From assembly GCA_000024525.1 (NCBI GenBank), contig CP001769.1, forward strand, positions 5,303,001-5,367,000: DNA of 64,000 nt, read 5' to 3'. The notes beneath the pieces were generated by a model that was not told the origin of the DNA, ran no database searches, and saw nothing but the letters and a program-made list of their open reading frames with translations. Numbering within the stretch: position 1 is the stretch's first letter; every line of letters begins with the position of its first letter. A program made the translations under genes and the position numbers. This DNA comes from Spirosoma linguale DSM 74 (GTDB lineage Bacteria; Bacteroidota; Bacteroidia; Cytophagales; Spirosomataceae). This document shows, piece by piece, positions 37,590 to 47,070 of this stretch.

Positions 37590-37657
37590 TGTTGGTTATA
37601 TAGGAAAAGGAATCAGTATTGATCGACAGGTAAAAGTACGAACGATTTCCTTTGTTG

Positions 37658-37665
37658 TACCTTTG
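37658..37665 (+). promoter_or_regulatory. Candidate -7 element before the ABC-F gene
   Basis: TACCTTTG, a perfect -7 element, about 104 bases before the ABC-F start. No convincing -33 TTTG is found at the right distance. Confidence 0.35.
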
Positions 37666-37768
37666 TAAAAATAAATGAAAACGCGGTCGGACTGCTACAG
37701 CAGTCAAGCGAGTCAGGCAAACAGAAATGCTATCACCTTTTCTCCTCCGCCCGTTACATGATTAGCGA

Positions 37769-39661
37769 ATGAATTATCTCTCAGCCGAAAATTTATCAAA
37801 AACCTACGGCGACCGTACTCTGTTTAAGAACCTCACGTTTGGCATTAACCGGGGTGATAAAGTAGCTATTGTTGGTGCCAATGGCTCCGGCAAAACAACG
37901 TTACTGTCCATTCTGGCTGGCGCCATGCCGCCCGATGCGGGCCTTGTGAGTCACCGTAAAGACATCAGCATCGGCTACCTCGACCAGCAGCCCGACTTCA
38001 ATGATGCCCTGACCGTGATGGAAGTTGTGCTGGCGGGCGAAAGCGCTCAGCTCGATGCTGTGCGGGCTTATGAGCATGCGCTGGCTCACGAAGACAATAA
38101 AGGTCTCGAACAAGCCATGGCCGACATGGAGAAACTCGAAGCCTGGGATTACGAAGCGCAGATCCGGCAAATCCTGGGTGAATTAGGCATCCAGGATTTC
38201 GAGCAAATTGTGGGCTCGCTATCCGGTGGCCAGCGCAAACGCGTTGCGCTGGCGCGGGTACTCATTCAAAACCCCGATCTGATCATTCTGGATGAGCCGA
38301 CCAACCACCTCGATCTGGAAGCTATCGAATACCTCGAAAATTACCTGAACACAAACAACGGTACACTGCTGATGGTCTCGCACGACCGGTATTTTCTCGA
38401 CCGGGTCTGCAATCAGATTGCCGAGATGGACAACGGGCAGTTGTACACGTACAAGGGTAATTACGCGTATTTTCTGGAGAAAAAAGACGAGCGGGAAGCA
38501 GCCGCAGCCTCCGAACTGACCAAAGACCGCAACACCTTCCGGCGGGAACTGGAATGGATGCGTCGGCAACCCAAAGCGCGGGGTACCAAAGCGCAGTACC
38601 GCATTGATGCCTTTGAAGACCTCAAAGAAAAGACCAGCGGCAAGAAGAACGACGGCGATCTGGACCTGAATCTGCGCATGGCCCGGCTGGGCAGCAAAAT
38701 TCTGGAAGTCGAGAATCTGAGCAAACGCTTCGGCGAGAAAGTACTGCTCGACCATTTTACGTACACCTTCAAACGCCCCGACCGCGTTGGGTTGATCGGC
38801 AAGAACGGCATGGGTAAAACCACGCTGATGAACATGCTGACGGGGCAACTTCGGCCCGACTCCGGTAAGATCAGCACGGGGGGCACCGTTAAGTTTGGCT
38901 ACTACACTCAAACCGAACTGGACCTCCCCGAAAACCAGCGTGTTATTGACGTGGTGCAGGATGTGGCCGAAGTGATGAAACTGGCCAACGGCGATACCAT
39001 CACGGCCACGCAGCTCCTGAGCCGGTTTCTGTTCGACCGATCCAAGCAGTATGATTTTGTTGCCAAACTGAGCGGGGGCGAAAAACGGCGTCTGCAACTT
39101 TTACTGGTGCTGGTTCAAAACCCGAACTTCCTGATTCTGGATGAGCCTACCAATGATCTCGATATTACCACGCTGAACGTATTGGAGGACTTTTTAATTA
39201 ACTTCCCCGGCTGTGTGCTCATTGTTACGCACGACCGGTACTTCATGGATCGGCTGGTTGAGCACGTGTTTGTGATGGAGGGCGAGGGAAAAGTGCGGGA
39301 TTATCCGGGCAACTACACAGATTACCGGGAGTGGCGGGATTCGCAACCCAAAGCTAATGCACGGCCGGGTAAACCAGCAACGGCCGATGTTAAGAGCCAG
39401 GCAACGGCTCCCGTCGTTTCGTCGGTACCGACGAATCAGAACGGAGCAAAACGTAAGCTATCTTTCAAGGAAATTCGGGAGTACGAAACACTTGAAAAAG
39501 ATATTGAGTCGCTGGAGCAACGGAAAACTGAGATTGTGAGTCTCCTCAACACGGGTGGCCACCATGAACAGTTGATAGCGTGGTCGCGGGAGATCGAACA
39601 GATTGACCAGACCATTGCCGAGAAATCAGACCGCTGGCTGGAGCTGGCGGAGTATATTTAA
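37769..39661 (+). CDS. ABC-F family ATPase (Uup-like)
   Basis: 630 residues with two ATP-binding cassettes and no membrane segment. Walker A GANGSGKTTLL and GKNGMGKTTLM; signatures LSGGQRKRVALARVL and LSGGEKRRLQLLLVL; Walker B LIILDEPTNHLDLE and FLILDEPTNDLDIT. A linker of about 80 residues joins the domains, and a C-terminal coiled coil (about 545-630) is the Uup hallmark. ABC-F proteins bind the ribosome to relieve stalling or, in some cases, antibiotics; Uup also affects DNA transposition. Confidence 0.93.
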   Translation: MNYLSAENLSKTYGDRTLFKNLTFGINRGDKVAIVGANGSGKTTLLSILAGAMPPDAGLVSHRKDISIGYLDQQPDFNDALTVMEVVLAGESAQLDAVRAYEHALAHEDNKGLEQAMADMEKLEAWDYEAQIRQILGELGIQDFEQIVGSLSGGQRKRVALARVLIQNPDLIILDEPTNHLDLEAIEYLENYLNTNNGTLLMVSHDRYFLDRVCNQIAEMDNGQLYTYKGNYAYFLEKKDEREAAAASELTKDRNTFRRELEWMRRQPKARGTKAQYRIDAFEDLKEKTSGKKNDGDLDLNLRMARLGSKILEVENLSKRFGEKVLLDHFTYTFKRPDRVGLIGKNGMGKTTLMNMLTGQLRPDSGKISTGGTVKFGYYTQTELDLPENQRVIDVVQDVAEVMKLANGDTITATQLLSRFLFDRSKQYDFVAKLSGGEKRRLQLLLVLVQNPNFLILDEPTNDLDITTLNVLEDFLINFPGCVLIVTHDRYFMDRLVEHVFVMEGEGKVRDYPGNYTDYREWRDSQPKANARPGKPATADVKSQATAPVVSSVPTNQNGAKRKLSFKEIREYETLEKDIESLEQRKTEIVSLLNTGGHHEQLIAWSREIEQIDQTIAEKSDRWLELAEYI

Positions 39662-39667
39662 TTATGG

Positions 39668-39734
39668 ATGATAGAATGAGTGAATGTGAGAATAGTTTCC
39701 AAGATATTATTCTCACATTCACTCATTCTATCAT
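39668..39734. repeat. 27-bp perfect inverted repeat
   Basis: Arms 39668-39694 and 39708-39734 pair at all 27 positions, with a 13-base loop. The arm is built of GAATGAGTGAATGTGAG-like words. It starts 7 bases after the ABC-F stop and ends 10 bases before the dedA start, so it probably limits read-through or stabilises the upstream message. Confidence 0.85.
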
Positions 39735-39743
39735 TCACTCATT

Positions 39744-40397
39744 GTGTATATGGATCAGATTATAGCTTTTTTCCAGACACTACTCGACTCCGAGGACATT
39801 ATCCGAACGGGTGGTCTTGTACTAATTACGCTGATTGTCTTCGTTGAAAACGGCATTTTCTTCGGCTTCTTCCTGCCGGGCGACTACCTGCTTTTTCTGT
39901 CGGGTGTGTTTGCGGGGATAAAGCTGTTAAACGTACCCCTATGGCTTTTACTGACCTGCGTTTTTGCAGCTGCGGTTTTAGGGTCGCTGACAGGCTATCT
40001 GACAGGCTATTATTTTGGTGGACGAATTAAGAACCGGCCCGATTCGCTATTTTTCAAACAGAAATACATCGAAAACACCCGCGAAGCCTTTATCAAATAC
40101 GGAAACAGTGCCCTGATCGTATCCCGGTTTCTGCCCATTGTCCGGACGTTTGCCCCGCTGCTGGCGGGCCTTATTCACATGCCGCCCCGCTTTTTTATGC
40201 TCTACAACGTTATTGGTGGCGCTATCTGGGTAATTACGCTCGTGGGGGGTGGCTTCTTCTTCGGGGAGCGGTTCCCGGGAATTGTCCATTATGTTCAATA
40301 CATCATTTTCTTCTTCCTGGCCGTAACCACGTTCACGGTTGTGAAAGGCTATCTGAACGCCCGTAAAGAAAAGAAAGCCGAAGTAAATCCTGACTAG
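39744..40397 (+). CDS. DedA-family membrane protein
   Basis: 217 residues with about five or six hydrophobic segments. DedA motifs: VENGIFFGFFLPGDYLLFLSG, the glycine-rich LTGYLTGYYFGGRI, and FLPIVRTFAPLLAGLIHMPP with its conserved Arg. DedA proteins are inner-membrane proteins, and several are lipid (undecaprenyl phosphate or phospholipid) flippases. The gene ends on the palindrome CTAG, which also ends the convergent aldehyde dehydrogenase. Confidence 0.92.
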   Translation: MYMDQIIAFFQTLLDSEDIIRTGGLVLITLIVFVENGIFFGFFLPGDYLLFLSGVFAGIKLLNVPLWLLLTCVFAAAVLGSLTGYLTGYYFGGRIKNRPDSLFFKQKYIENTREAFIKYGNSALIVSRFLPIVRTFAPLLAGLIHMPPRFFMLYNVIGGAIWVITLVGGGFFFGERFPGIVHYVQYIIFFFLAVTTFTVVKGYLNARKEKKAEVNPD

Positions 40398-41767
40398 CTT
40401 TTCTCTACCCAGATCGTTTTCACATTCGTAAATTCTTTGATACCCGCTTCCGATAATTCGCGGCCAAAGCCTGACATTTTGATACCACCAAAAGGCACGC
40501 GGGCATCGGAGCGCATGAGCCCATTGATAAAAACGGACCCCGCCTGAATCTGGTAGGCCAGCCGCTCTGCCCTGTCCAGATCCTGCGTCCAGATGGCCGA
40601 GCCGAGGCCAAAATCAGAGTGATTTGCCAGTCGAATAGCGTCCACTTCATCTTTAGCGTCGATCAGAACGGCCAGTGGCCCGAAGGTTTCCTCGTCGAAA
40701 GCCGCCATGCCGGGCTTCACGTTGTCCAGCAGTATCGGCTGCACATTACACCCTTCGCGCTCACCGCCCGTCAGTCGTTTAGCTCCTTTAGCGAGCGTCT
40801 GCTGATATTGCCGCTCAATGGAATCGGCCAGATCGAGCCGCGCCATTGGCCCCATCGTGGTCGCTTCATCCATAGGGTCGCCCTGCCGGATTTGACTGAT
40901 CTGATGCAGCACCCGTTCGGTGAAAGCTTTTTTCACGGACTTTTCAATAATAAACCGTTTAGCGGCAATGCAGCTTTGTCCGGCGTTTTGCATGCGCGAC
41001 TTCACGGCTACCTCGGCCGCTTTGTCCAGATCAGCATCGGCCAGAACGATCAGCGCGTCGGAGCCGCCTAGTTCCAGCACCGACTTTTTGATTTCCCGTC
41101 CGGCAATACCCGCAACCGACGAACCGGCGCGCCCGCTGCCCGTAAGCGTCACGGCTTTTACCCGTTTGTCTTTCAATAAGTCTTCCACCACTGGAACATC
41201 CACCAACAGCGATTGAAAAACGCCCGTCGGCAACCCGCATTCCCGAAAAGCTTCTTCAATAGCCAGCGAACAGCCGAATACATTAGGCGCGTGCTTGAGC
41301 AAACCCACATTGCCAGCAATCAGGCCTGGAATGGCAAAGCGCATGACCTGCCAAAATGGAAAATTCCACGGCATAATAGCCAGCACAACCCCCAATGGCT
41401 GGTAGGTGACAAAGCTCTTTTCGGCCGGTCCGTCGGTACGGTCCGATTGTATGGACTGGTTGGCGAGAAAAGCATCGGCATGGTCGGCGTAGAACGTACA
41501 GGTGGCGGCACATTTCTCGACTTCACCAATGGCTTCTTTCATCGTCTTCCCCATTTCGGCCGTTATCAACTCGCCGTATCGTTGTTTGTTGGCGGTTAAA
41601 TACTGCCCGACTTTGCGTAAATAATCTGTACGCTCCGGAAGCGATAAAGCCGACCAGTCGGCAAAGGCCCGGTCGGCTTGTTTAAGTTTTCGCTCGATAG
41701 CAGGGACGCTATCGGCTCGATAAGTTTGAATGCGTTTCTGTGAGTACGGATTTATGGACGTAAACAT
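40394..41767 (-). CDS. NAD(P)-dependent succinate-semialdehyde dehydrogenase-like ALDH
   Basis: 457 residues, the length of the short Sad/YneI-type enzymes. ALDH motifs: [20 protein letters not shown] (cofactor Asn), [12 protein letters not shown] (general-base Glu), [12 protein letters not shown] (catalytic Cys) and FGPLAVL. It oxidises an aldehyde such as succinate semialdehyde to the acid in the cytoplasm. It lies 56 bases after marR on the same strand, with a small hairpin between, so co-transcription is uncertain. It overlaps dedA by four bases tail to tail. Confidence 0.92.
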   Translation of the reverse strand: MFTSINPYSQKRIQTYRADSVPAIERKLKQADRAFADWSALSLPERTDYLRKVGQYLTANKQRYGELITAEMGKTMKEAIGEVEKCAATCTFYADHADAFLANQSIQSDRTDGPAEKSFVTYQPLGVVLAIMPWNFPFWQVMRFAIPGLIAGNVGLLKHAPNVFGCSLAIEEAFRECGLPTGVFQSLLVDVPVVEDLLKDKRVKAVTLTGSGRAGSSVAGIAGREIKKSVLELGGSDALIVLADADLDKAAEVAVKSRMQNAGQSCIAAKRFIIEKSVKKAFTERVLHQISQIRQGDPMDEATTMGPMARLDLADSIERQYQQTLAKGAKRLTGGEREGCNVQPILLDNVKPGMAAFDEETFGPLAVLIDAKDEVDAIRLANHSDFGLGSAIWTQDLDRAERLAYQIQAGSVFINGLMRSDARVPFGGIKMSGFGRELSEAGIKEFTNVKTIWVEKS

Positions 41768-41777
41768 CGGTAGGGGG

Positions 41778-41812
41778 ATGTATGATATAAAAACCAGTCA
41801 CACATCATACAT
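41778..41812. repeat. Small hairpin between marR and the ALDH gene
   Basis: ATGTATGAT (41778-41786) pairs with ATCATACAT (41804-41812). Stability is modest and no T-run follows. Confidence 0.4.
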
Positions 41813-41823
41813 CATCTATCCCT

Positions 41824-42309
41824 CTATTGTTCGCCGTTTTCCAGTTTATTGGCTAATTCGACCATAGTGTCGATCACTTGTTCCATGCGGTCGTGGCCCA
41901 CAATACTGTCAAATTTATCTCGGGCTTCCTGCATACAGGCTTTGAGGGATACGAACAGTTCTTTGCCCCGGTCGTTGAGAAAGATGATGCTCGAACGGGA
42001 ATCGCTGGGGTTTTTCTGCGTATAAATATAGCCTTCCGCTTCGAGCAGCCCAACGATTTTACTCATCATCTGTTTCGTTACGCAGGCCCGCTTTGCTAGT
42101 TCATTGTTAGTTGTTCCACCCTCTTCAATGTTCGCCAGGAACATCAGGTAACTCATTTTGAAATCGGTGAATCCTATGGCATGCAGACGCGGCTCAATAA
42201 AGGCGCTCGTAAATCGTTTGAGCCGCCAGAACAAACGTCCAATCGACCGATCTCTAATCGCCTGAAATTGGGTGAAATCAAAGGAATCTTTATCTGTTTC
42301 CACGAACAT
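41824..42309 (-). CDS. MarR-family regulator of the efflux operon
   Basis: 161 residues from the ATG at 42309. The frame is open to 42390, but that start would lie upstream of the predicted transcription start, so 42309 is preferred. Winged-helix segment NNELAKRACVTKQMMSKIVGLLEAEGYIYTQKNPSDSRSSI (helix-turn-helix plus wing) is typical. MarR proteins are dimeric repressors released by small molecules. Divergent from emrA-like/emrB-like genes; three inverted repeats between them fit autoregulation and control of the pump. Confidence 0.92.
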   Translation of the reverse strand: MFVETDKDSFDFTQFQAIRDRSIGRLFWRLKRFTSAFIEPRLHAIGFTDFKMSYLMFLANIEEGGTTNNELAKRACVTKQMMSKIVGLLEAEGYIYTQKNPSDSRSSIIFLNDRGKELFVSLKACMQEARDKFDSIVGHDRMEQVIDTMVELANKLENGEQ

Positions 42310-42356
42310 ACTGGCAAAATAAAAAATACTGAAACAATTCTCGTCAAAAGATTGTA

Positions 42357-42390
42357 CAAATATAGTCAACCTACTTGACTTTATAGTCAA
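42357..42390 (-). promoter_or_regulatory. Candidate marR promoter
   Basis: On the minus strand, -7 element TATATTTG (42357-42364, perfect) with TTG at 42388-42390 as the -33 element and a 23-base spacer. Operator repeats 1 and 2 overlap it. Confidence 0.5.
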
Positions 42391-42433
42391 CCTAGTTTAC
42401 TTTTGTCCAATAATAGTCAAACGTGTTGACTAT
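42362..42433. promoter_or_regulatory. Three MarR-type operators
   Basis: Three inverted repeats of the form ATAGTCAA-N5-TTGACTAT. Site 1: 42362-42382 (right arm TTGACTTT). Site 2: 42383-42403 (right arm TTTACTTT). Site 3: 42413-42433 (both arms perfect). Their centres are 21 and 30 bases apart, close to two and three helical turns, so bound dimers would face the same side. They cover both divergent promoters. Confidence 0.85.
42375..42405 (+). promoter_or_regulatory. Promoter of the efflux operon
   Basis: TTGA (42375-42378), a 19-base spacer and TACTTTTG (42398-42405), a perfect -7 element. The -33 element is in the right arm of operator 1, the -7 element overlaps operator 2, and operator 3 covers the expected start of transcription. 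Confidence 0.65.
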
Positions 42434-42484
42434 CAACTAAGTTCTCCGTAAGACATCAGCCTATGTCTAAACACTACTCAAACT

Positions 42485-43597
42485 ATGGCAACACTAACCG
42501 AACCAATGGCAACCACTGACGAAAAAAGCGGAATTAAAGCCTACTTACCCCGTATCATCATAGCCCTCGTTTTACTCGTTGGGGGTTATTTTGGCTACAA
42601 AGCTTACGTGCACAGCCAGCAATACGAAACCACCGACAACGCCCAGATAGAAGGTAACTCAGCGCCCGTGCTGGCCCGGGTAGCCGGTTACGTTACGGCC
42701 GTAAATGTGGACGACTATGCCAACGTGAAACGCGGTCAGCCGCTGGTCACCATCGACCCTCAGGAATACGATGTAGCCCTGGCACAAGCCGAAGCCGATT
42801 ATCAGCAATCGCTGGCCGACCTCGAAAATGCCCGCGCCGATTTGCAGAATGCGCAGGCCAACGCCCGCAACGTAGCCCAGAACACCCGCGTAGCCCTTTC
42901 GAACGCGCAGGTGCAGGCTGCCCGGCGCGATAAATCAAGGCAGGATTTGCAGCGCGACCAGAATCTATACAAAGAGCAGTCACTAACGCGCAAACAACTG
43001 GAAGATTCGCAGAATAATGCCGACGTGCAGGGACGTCAGTATGAGGCCAACGTTGAGCAGATCAACCTGGCCAAAACCTCGCAGGGTGTTGCACAGGCCG
43101 GTATTGCGAAAGCACAAGCCAATATTCAGAAAATTCAGGCTGTGCTAAAAGTAAAGCAAGCGGCCATTGACAACGCTAAACTTCGTGTAGGTTACGCCCG
43201 TCTGGCGGCTCCGATTGCGGGTAAAATCGGTCGTAAAAACGTAGTGGTCGGCCAGTATGTGCAGCCCGGTCAGAACCTGTTCACCATCGTTGCCGATTCG
43301 ACCTTCTGGGTTGTTGCTAACTTCAAGGAAACGCAGCTGGAAAAAATGCAGCTTGGTCAGGCCGTCGACATTAAGCTCGACGCCTATCCTGACCTCGACA
43401 TCAAGGGCCGAATTTCGTCTTTGTCAGATGCCACCGGAGCGCGGTTTGCGTTGCTTCCAGCCGACAATGCCTCGGGCAACTTCGTTAAAATCACGCAGCG
43501 GGTGCCGGTAAAGATCGAGATCCTGAATCCGGAGAAATACAAAGATCAACTGCGGGCGGGCCTGAGCGTAGACGCTGAGGTACGAGTCGCTAATTAA
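42485..43597 (+). CDS. HlyD/EmrA-type membrane-fusion protein
   Basis: 370 residues. One N-terminal membrane helix (about 24-42), then a split biotinyl-lipoyl domain (DNAQIEGNSAPVLARVAGYV and LRVGYARLAAPIAGKIGRKN) around a long coiled-coil hairpin (about 95-230), and a beta-barrel domain (FWVVANFKETQLEKMQLGQ). It bridges the DHA2 pump and TolC across the periplasm. First gene of the MarR-controlled operon, 7 bases before emrB-like. Confidence 0.95.
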   Translation: MATLTEPMATTDEKSGIKAYLPRIIIALVLLVGGYFGYKAYVHSQQYETTDNAQIEGNSAPVLARVAGYVTAVNVDDYANVKRGQPLVTIDPQEYDVALAQAEADYQQSLADLENARADLQNAQANARNVAQNTRVALSNAQVQAARRDKSRQDLQRDQNLYKEQSLTRKQLEDSQNNADVQGRQYEANVEQINLAKTSQGVAQAGIAKAQANIQKIQAVLKVKQAAIDNAKLRVGYARLAAPIAGKIGRKNVVVGQYVQPGQNLFTIVADSTFWVVANFKETQLEKMQLGQAVDIKLDAYPDLDIKGRISSLSDATGARFALLPADNASGNFVKITQRVPVKIEILNPEKYKDQLRAGLSVDAEVRVAN

Positions 43598-43604
43598 ATC
43601 ACGA

Positions 43605-45218
43605 ATGGCAACTCAACCACTGGCTCTCCCGACGCAGGCGGCAATGCCCACTGGATTTAAAAAGTGGATTATTGTCGTGACCGCTATTTCGGCCGCCATT
43701 ATTGAATTAATTGATACCTCAATCGTGAACGTCGGCCTGACCGACATTGCGGGGAACCTCGGCGTTACGGTCGAAGATGTATCGTGGGTAGTAACAGCCT
43801 ATGCCATTGCCAACGTTATCGTCATTCCAATGACGGGCTTTTTGCAGCGGTATTTCGGTCGAAAAAATTATTACATCGGGTCCATTATCCTGTTTACCGT
43901 AGCTTCTTACGGCTGTGGTTTTGCTGATAATTTATGGACGCTGGTCGCCTTCCGATTTTTGCAGGGCATTGGAGGGGGCGCGTTACTGTCAACTTCACAA
44001 GGTCTGATGTTCGATGCGTTTCCGCCGTCGCAACGTCCGCTGGCTTCGGCTCTGTTTGGGATGGGCATCGTACTCGGCCCAACGCTTGGCCCAACGCTCG
44101 GTGGGTTTATTATCGACAATTACCACTGGAGCTGGATGTTTTACATCAACGTACCCATTGGTATTGCAGCGGTTATGCTGAGTCTGGCATTCATCGACAA
44201 GAAAGCAGATGAACTGAACATTGACCGAAAATCCATTCAGATCGACCAGATGGGTATTCTTCTGCTGGCCGTTGGTATTGGTAGTCTGCAATACGTACTG
44301 GAACGGGGCGAAGCCGATGACTGGTTCGACAGTAACGTGATTATGTGGCTGGCGGTGGCCGCTGCCATAGCGATTCCGGCGTTCATTTTTTGGGAACTTA
44401 AAGGAACGAAAGAGCCGGTAGTGGACCTCCGAACGTTCAAGAATCGAAACCTGGCCATCGGTTCCATTCTGATGGTCGTGATTGGGTACGGCCTCTTTAC
44501 GTCGGTTTTGCTTTACCCGCTTTTTGCCCAGCGTATTGTAGGGTTAACGGCTACGCAAACCGGTAAACTCCTCATTCCGGGTGGTATCGTTACCTTACCG
44601 ATGTTCGCCATTGTCGGGCGGTTGCTTGCCAAAGGACAGTCGCCCAGAACACTCGTGGCGGTGGGGTACGTTGCATTCGCGTCGTTCTGTTTCATGATGG
44701 CGACTTACAACATGAATGCGTCGAACGGCGACTTTATTACGGCGCTTATCATTCGGGGGATCGGGCTGGCCTTTGTGAACGTGCCGCTTATTAACCAGTC
44801 GGTAGCAACGCTGGAGCCGCGCCAGTTACCAACCGGCATTGCCATTGTGAACATGATGCGTCAGGTGGGGGGTGCTTTCGGGGTTGCCATTACTAACACC
44901 TACGTTACCCAACGCACGGCAGTACACCGGGGCGACCTGGTATCGAACCTGCAACCGGGTGAAATGCTCACGATGGAACGGCTCAATGCCATTACGCAGG
45001 GGTTAATCGCCAAAGGTGTCAACTCCTTCGATGCGGTGACGAACGCGTATAAAACGATGGATTTGATCATTTCCCGGCAAGCGCTGATGATCTCCTACCT
45101 GGATACGTTCAGGCTGGCGGGCCTGTTCTTTGTCGTCTCGTTTCCGCTGTTATTCTTACTCAAAAGTAAAAAGATGGACGCGGCTGCTGCCAAAGCGGTT
45201 GCCGATGCCGCCCACTGA
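43605..45218 (+). CDS. DHA2-family MFS multidrug efflux pump (EmrB-type)
   Basis: 537 residues with about 14 hydrophobic segments, as in the DHA2 family. Motifs: IELIDTSIVNVGLTDIAGNL (motif D-like), ITGFL-type loop IPMTGFLQRYFGRKNYY (motif A) and LGPTLGPTLGGFIIDNYHWS (motif C, antiporter). It is a proton-driven exporter for hydrophobic compounds, working with the HlyD-like protein and TolC. Gene order is the standard emrA-emrB-tolC. Confidence 0.95.
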   Translation: MATQPLALPTQAAMPTGFKKWIIVVTAISAAIIELIDTSIVNVGLTDIAGNLGVTVEDVSWVVTAYAIANVIVIPMTGFLQRYFGRKNYYIGSIILFTVASYGCGFADNLWTLVAFRFLQGIGGGALLSTSQGLMFDAFPPSQRPLASALFGMGIVLGPTLGPTLGGFIIDNYHWSWMFYINVPIGIAAVMLSLAFIDKKADELNIDRKSIQIDQMGILLLAVGIGSLQYVLERGEADDWFDSNVIMWLAVAAAIAIPAFIFWELKGTKEPVVDLRTFKNRNLAIGSILMVVIGYGLFTSVLLYPLFAQRIVGLTATQTGKLLIPGGIVTLPMFAIVGRLLAKGQSPRTLVAVGYVAFASFCFMMATYNMNASNGDFITALIIRGIGLAFVNVPLINQSVATLEPRQLPTGIAIVNMMRQVGGAFGVAITNTYVTQRTAVHRGDLVSNLQPGEMLTMERLNAITQGLIAKGVNSFDAVTNAYKTMDLIISRQALMISYLDTFRLAGLFFVVSFPLLFLLKSKKMDAAAAKAVADAAH

Positions 45219-45227
45219 TTCTGGCTT

Positions 45228-45267
45228 CCGCTGTCTGGTTATCAACTTACCGACAACCAGACAGCGG
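45228..45267. repeat. 13-bp inverted repeat between emrB-like and tolC-like genes
   Basis: CCGCTGTCTGGTT (45228-45240) and AACCAGACAGCGG (45255-45267) pair perfectly with a 14-base loop. It lies inside the operon, so partial termination or mRNA stabilisation is likely. Confidence 0.7.
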
Positions 45268-45288
45268 AGACCTTAACTATCGCCAACC

Positions 45289-46623
45289 ATGACTTACAGA
45301 CTTTACATAGTAGCGACTATACTACTCACCGCCGGGGCGGGTCGGGCACAAACCCCGTCGGTGCAACTACCCGACGACCTTCGGGCGCTGGTTCAGCAGG
45401 CAAACACCAACTACCCCAGCCTGAAGCAACAGCAGCAGCTTATTCAGGCGGGTGACCTACGGGCAGATATTGCCCGTACGGCGCTTCGGCCCAACGTGAA
45501 CGGGACAGCGTCTTATCAATACCTTACGCCCGTTGCCAAAGCTACGCTACCGGTAGACGGTGTGAACCGGACTATTCAGTTTCAGCCCAATCACAATGTA
45601 AATGCCTCACTTGGTGTTGGACAAACCATTTACGACTGGGGCCGTACCAACGCAGCGGTTCAGCAGGCGGCCGATAACGTGCAGGTGCTCCGGCGGGGTC
45701 TCGAAATTACACAGCAAACGCTGGCCTATCAGGTCGCTGCGGCTTACTATGGCGTCGGGTTTCTGCAACGGAGTTTGTCGGTACAGGATTCAGTTATTCA
45801 GACCGCCGGTGCCAATGTGCGACTTTTGACAACACGTCTGCAAAACGGCGATGCGCTGGAATATGATGTACTAACCCAGCAGGTACGGGTAAAAACGGCG
45901 CAAAACCGGAAAATTGAAATTCAGAATCAGTTGGAGCGTCAACTGGCTTTTCTGACTTACCTGACCGGCAATCCCAATCCGGATGTAAGCCGGGCGATGA
46001 GCCAGTTCAACCTGGAAGCGTCGGGTGGTCGTGTAACAACGCAACCGTTTCTAATGGCCGATGGACCGAACCCGCTGGCAAGCAATAAAGATGTGCAACT
46101 GGCGCAGGATCGGGTTCGGCAGGCCGAAACGGACATTCTGGTATCGGACTTATCCGGCCGTCCGAACCTGAGTTTTTCGGGTTCGGCAGGCTACCGCAAC
46201 GGGTATCTGCCAGAGATCAATACCCCTCGCTTCAACATAGCCGCAGGCGTGTCGCTAACCGTTCCTATTTATGCCGGTAAGCGGTACCAACTGCAAAACC
46301 AGGCGGCTCAACTCAACCTGAACGCCAGCCGCTACGCCGTCGAGAACGCTAATGCTCAAGTGAGGCAGACTATTGCGCAACTCAACGCCGACATTCGCAG
46401 CAACCAATCCCGCCTTACCAACCTCGAAACGCAGGTGTTACAGGCACAAAAAGCGCTTCAGATTGCCAACGCCCGGCTGCGAAATGGGGTCATTACCAAT
46501 GTTGAGTTACAGAGTGCCGAAACGGGTGTGGAAGAAGCCGAACTAGGTCGATTAAATTTTCAATATCAGCTAATGCTCAATCAGCTTGAATTAAAACGAT
46601 TGCTGGGTGAACCGTTGCTATAG
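45289..46623 (+). CDS. TolC-family outer-membrane efflux protein
   Basis: 444 residues with signal peptide about 1-20. Two repeated OEP domains with long helices (ITQQTLAYQVAAAYYGVGFLQ near 140-160; the second copy near 340-430), and a conserved NGVITNVELQSAETGVEEAE region. It forms the trimeric outer-membrane tunnel of the efflux complex. Third gene of the MarR-controlled operon. Confidence 0.94.
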   Translation: MTYRLYIVATILLTAGAGRAQTPSVQLPDDLRALVQQANTNYPSLKQQQQLIQAGDLRADIARTALRPNVNGTASYQYLTPVAKATLPVDGVNRTIQFQPNHNVNASLGVGQTIYDWGRTNAAVQQAADNVQVLRRGLEITQQTLAYQVAAAYYGVGFLQRSLSVQDSVIQTAGANVRLLTTRLQNGDALEYDVLTQQVRVKTAQNRKIEIQNQLERQLAFLTYLTGNPNPDVSRAMSQFNLEASGGRVTTQPFLMADGPNPLASNKDVQLAQDRVRQAETDILVSDLSGRPNLSFSGSAGYRNGYLPEINTPRFNIAAGVSLTVPIYAGKRYQLQNQAAQLNLNASRYAVENANAQVRQTIAQLNADIRSNQSRLTNLETQVLQAQKALQIANARLRNGVITNVELQSAETGVEEAELGRLNFQYQLMLNQLELKRLLGEPLL

Positions 46624-46722
46624 GGTTAAAATTTGTTAATACGTGCTGTCTGCACATACTAAATCGGGTTAAAAAGACTTGTATAAAGAAACAGATAGGT
46701 TGGCAATGTAAATAAACGAGTT

Positions 46723-46956
46723 ATGAAAAAGCGAGTAATTGACATTCTGAAGGAATTTGGCGTACCCGAATCATCAATCACAGACCAAACCCATTTCGCA
46801 CGCGATTTAGGAATGGATAGCCTCGACAGTGTTGACTTAATCATGCAACTGGAGCGGGAGTTTGGCATTCGCATTCCAGATGAAGATCATTACAAGCTAA
46901 CCACTCTGCAGGATGTATTGACGTACCTCGAAGCCGAACAGGCTGCAACAGCCTAA
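46723..46956 (+). CDS. Acyl carrier protein
   Basis: 77 residues. The phosphopantetheine site is S33 in GMDSLDSVDLIMQLE; overall length and acidity match ACPs. It carries acyl chains as thioesters. It is an isolated ACP gene about 100 bases after tolC, not next to fabF, so it may serve a special pathway or be a second ACP. A strong terminator follows. Confidence 0.93.
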   Translation: MKKRVIDILKEFGVPESSITDQTHFARDLGMDSLDSVDLIMQLEREFGIRIPDEDHYKLTTLQDVLTYLEAEQAATA

Positions 46957-46984
46957 TACAGCCAATTTTATATAAGTCGGATAC

Positions 46985-47033
46985 ACTCAGCGGGAAAAGT
47001 GGCCAGTCGGTCATTTTTCCCGCTGAGTTTTTT
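46985..47033 (+). terminator. Rho-independent terminator after the ACP gene
   Basis: Arms ACTCAGCGGGAAAA (46985-46998) and TTTTCCCGCTGAGT (47015-47028) are perfect and are followed by a T-run to 47033. It starts 28 bases after the ACP stop. Confidence 0.92.
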
Positions 47034-47070
47034 GTGGCTAAAACACAATAGAAAGGGATGAGTTGTCATA

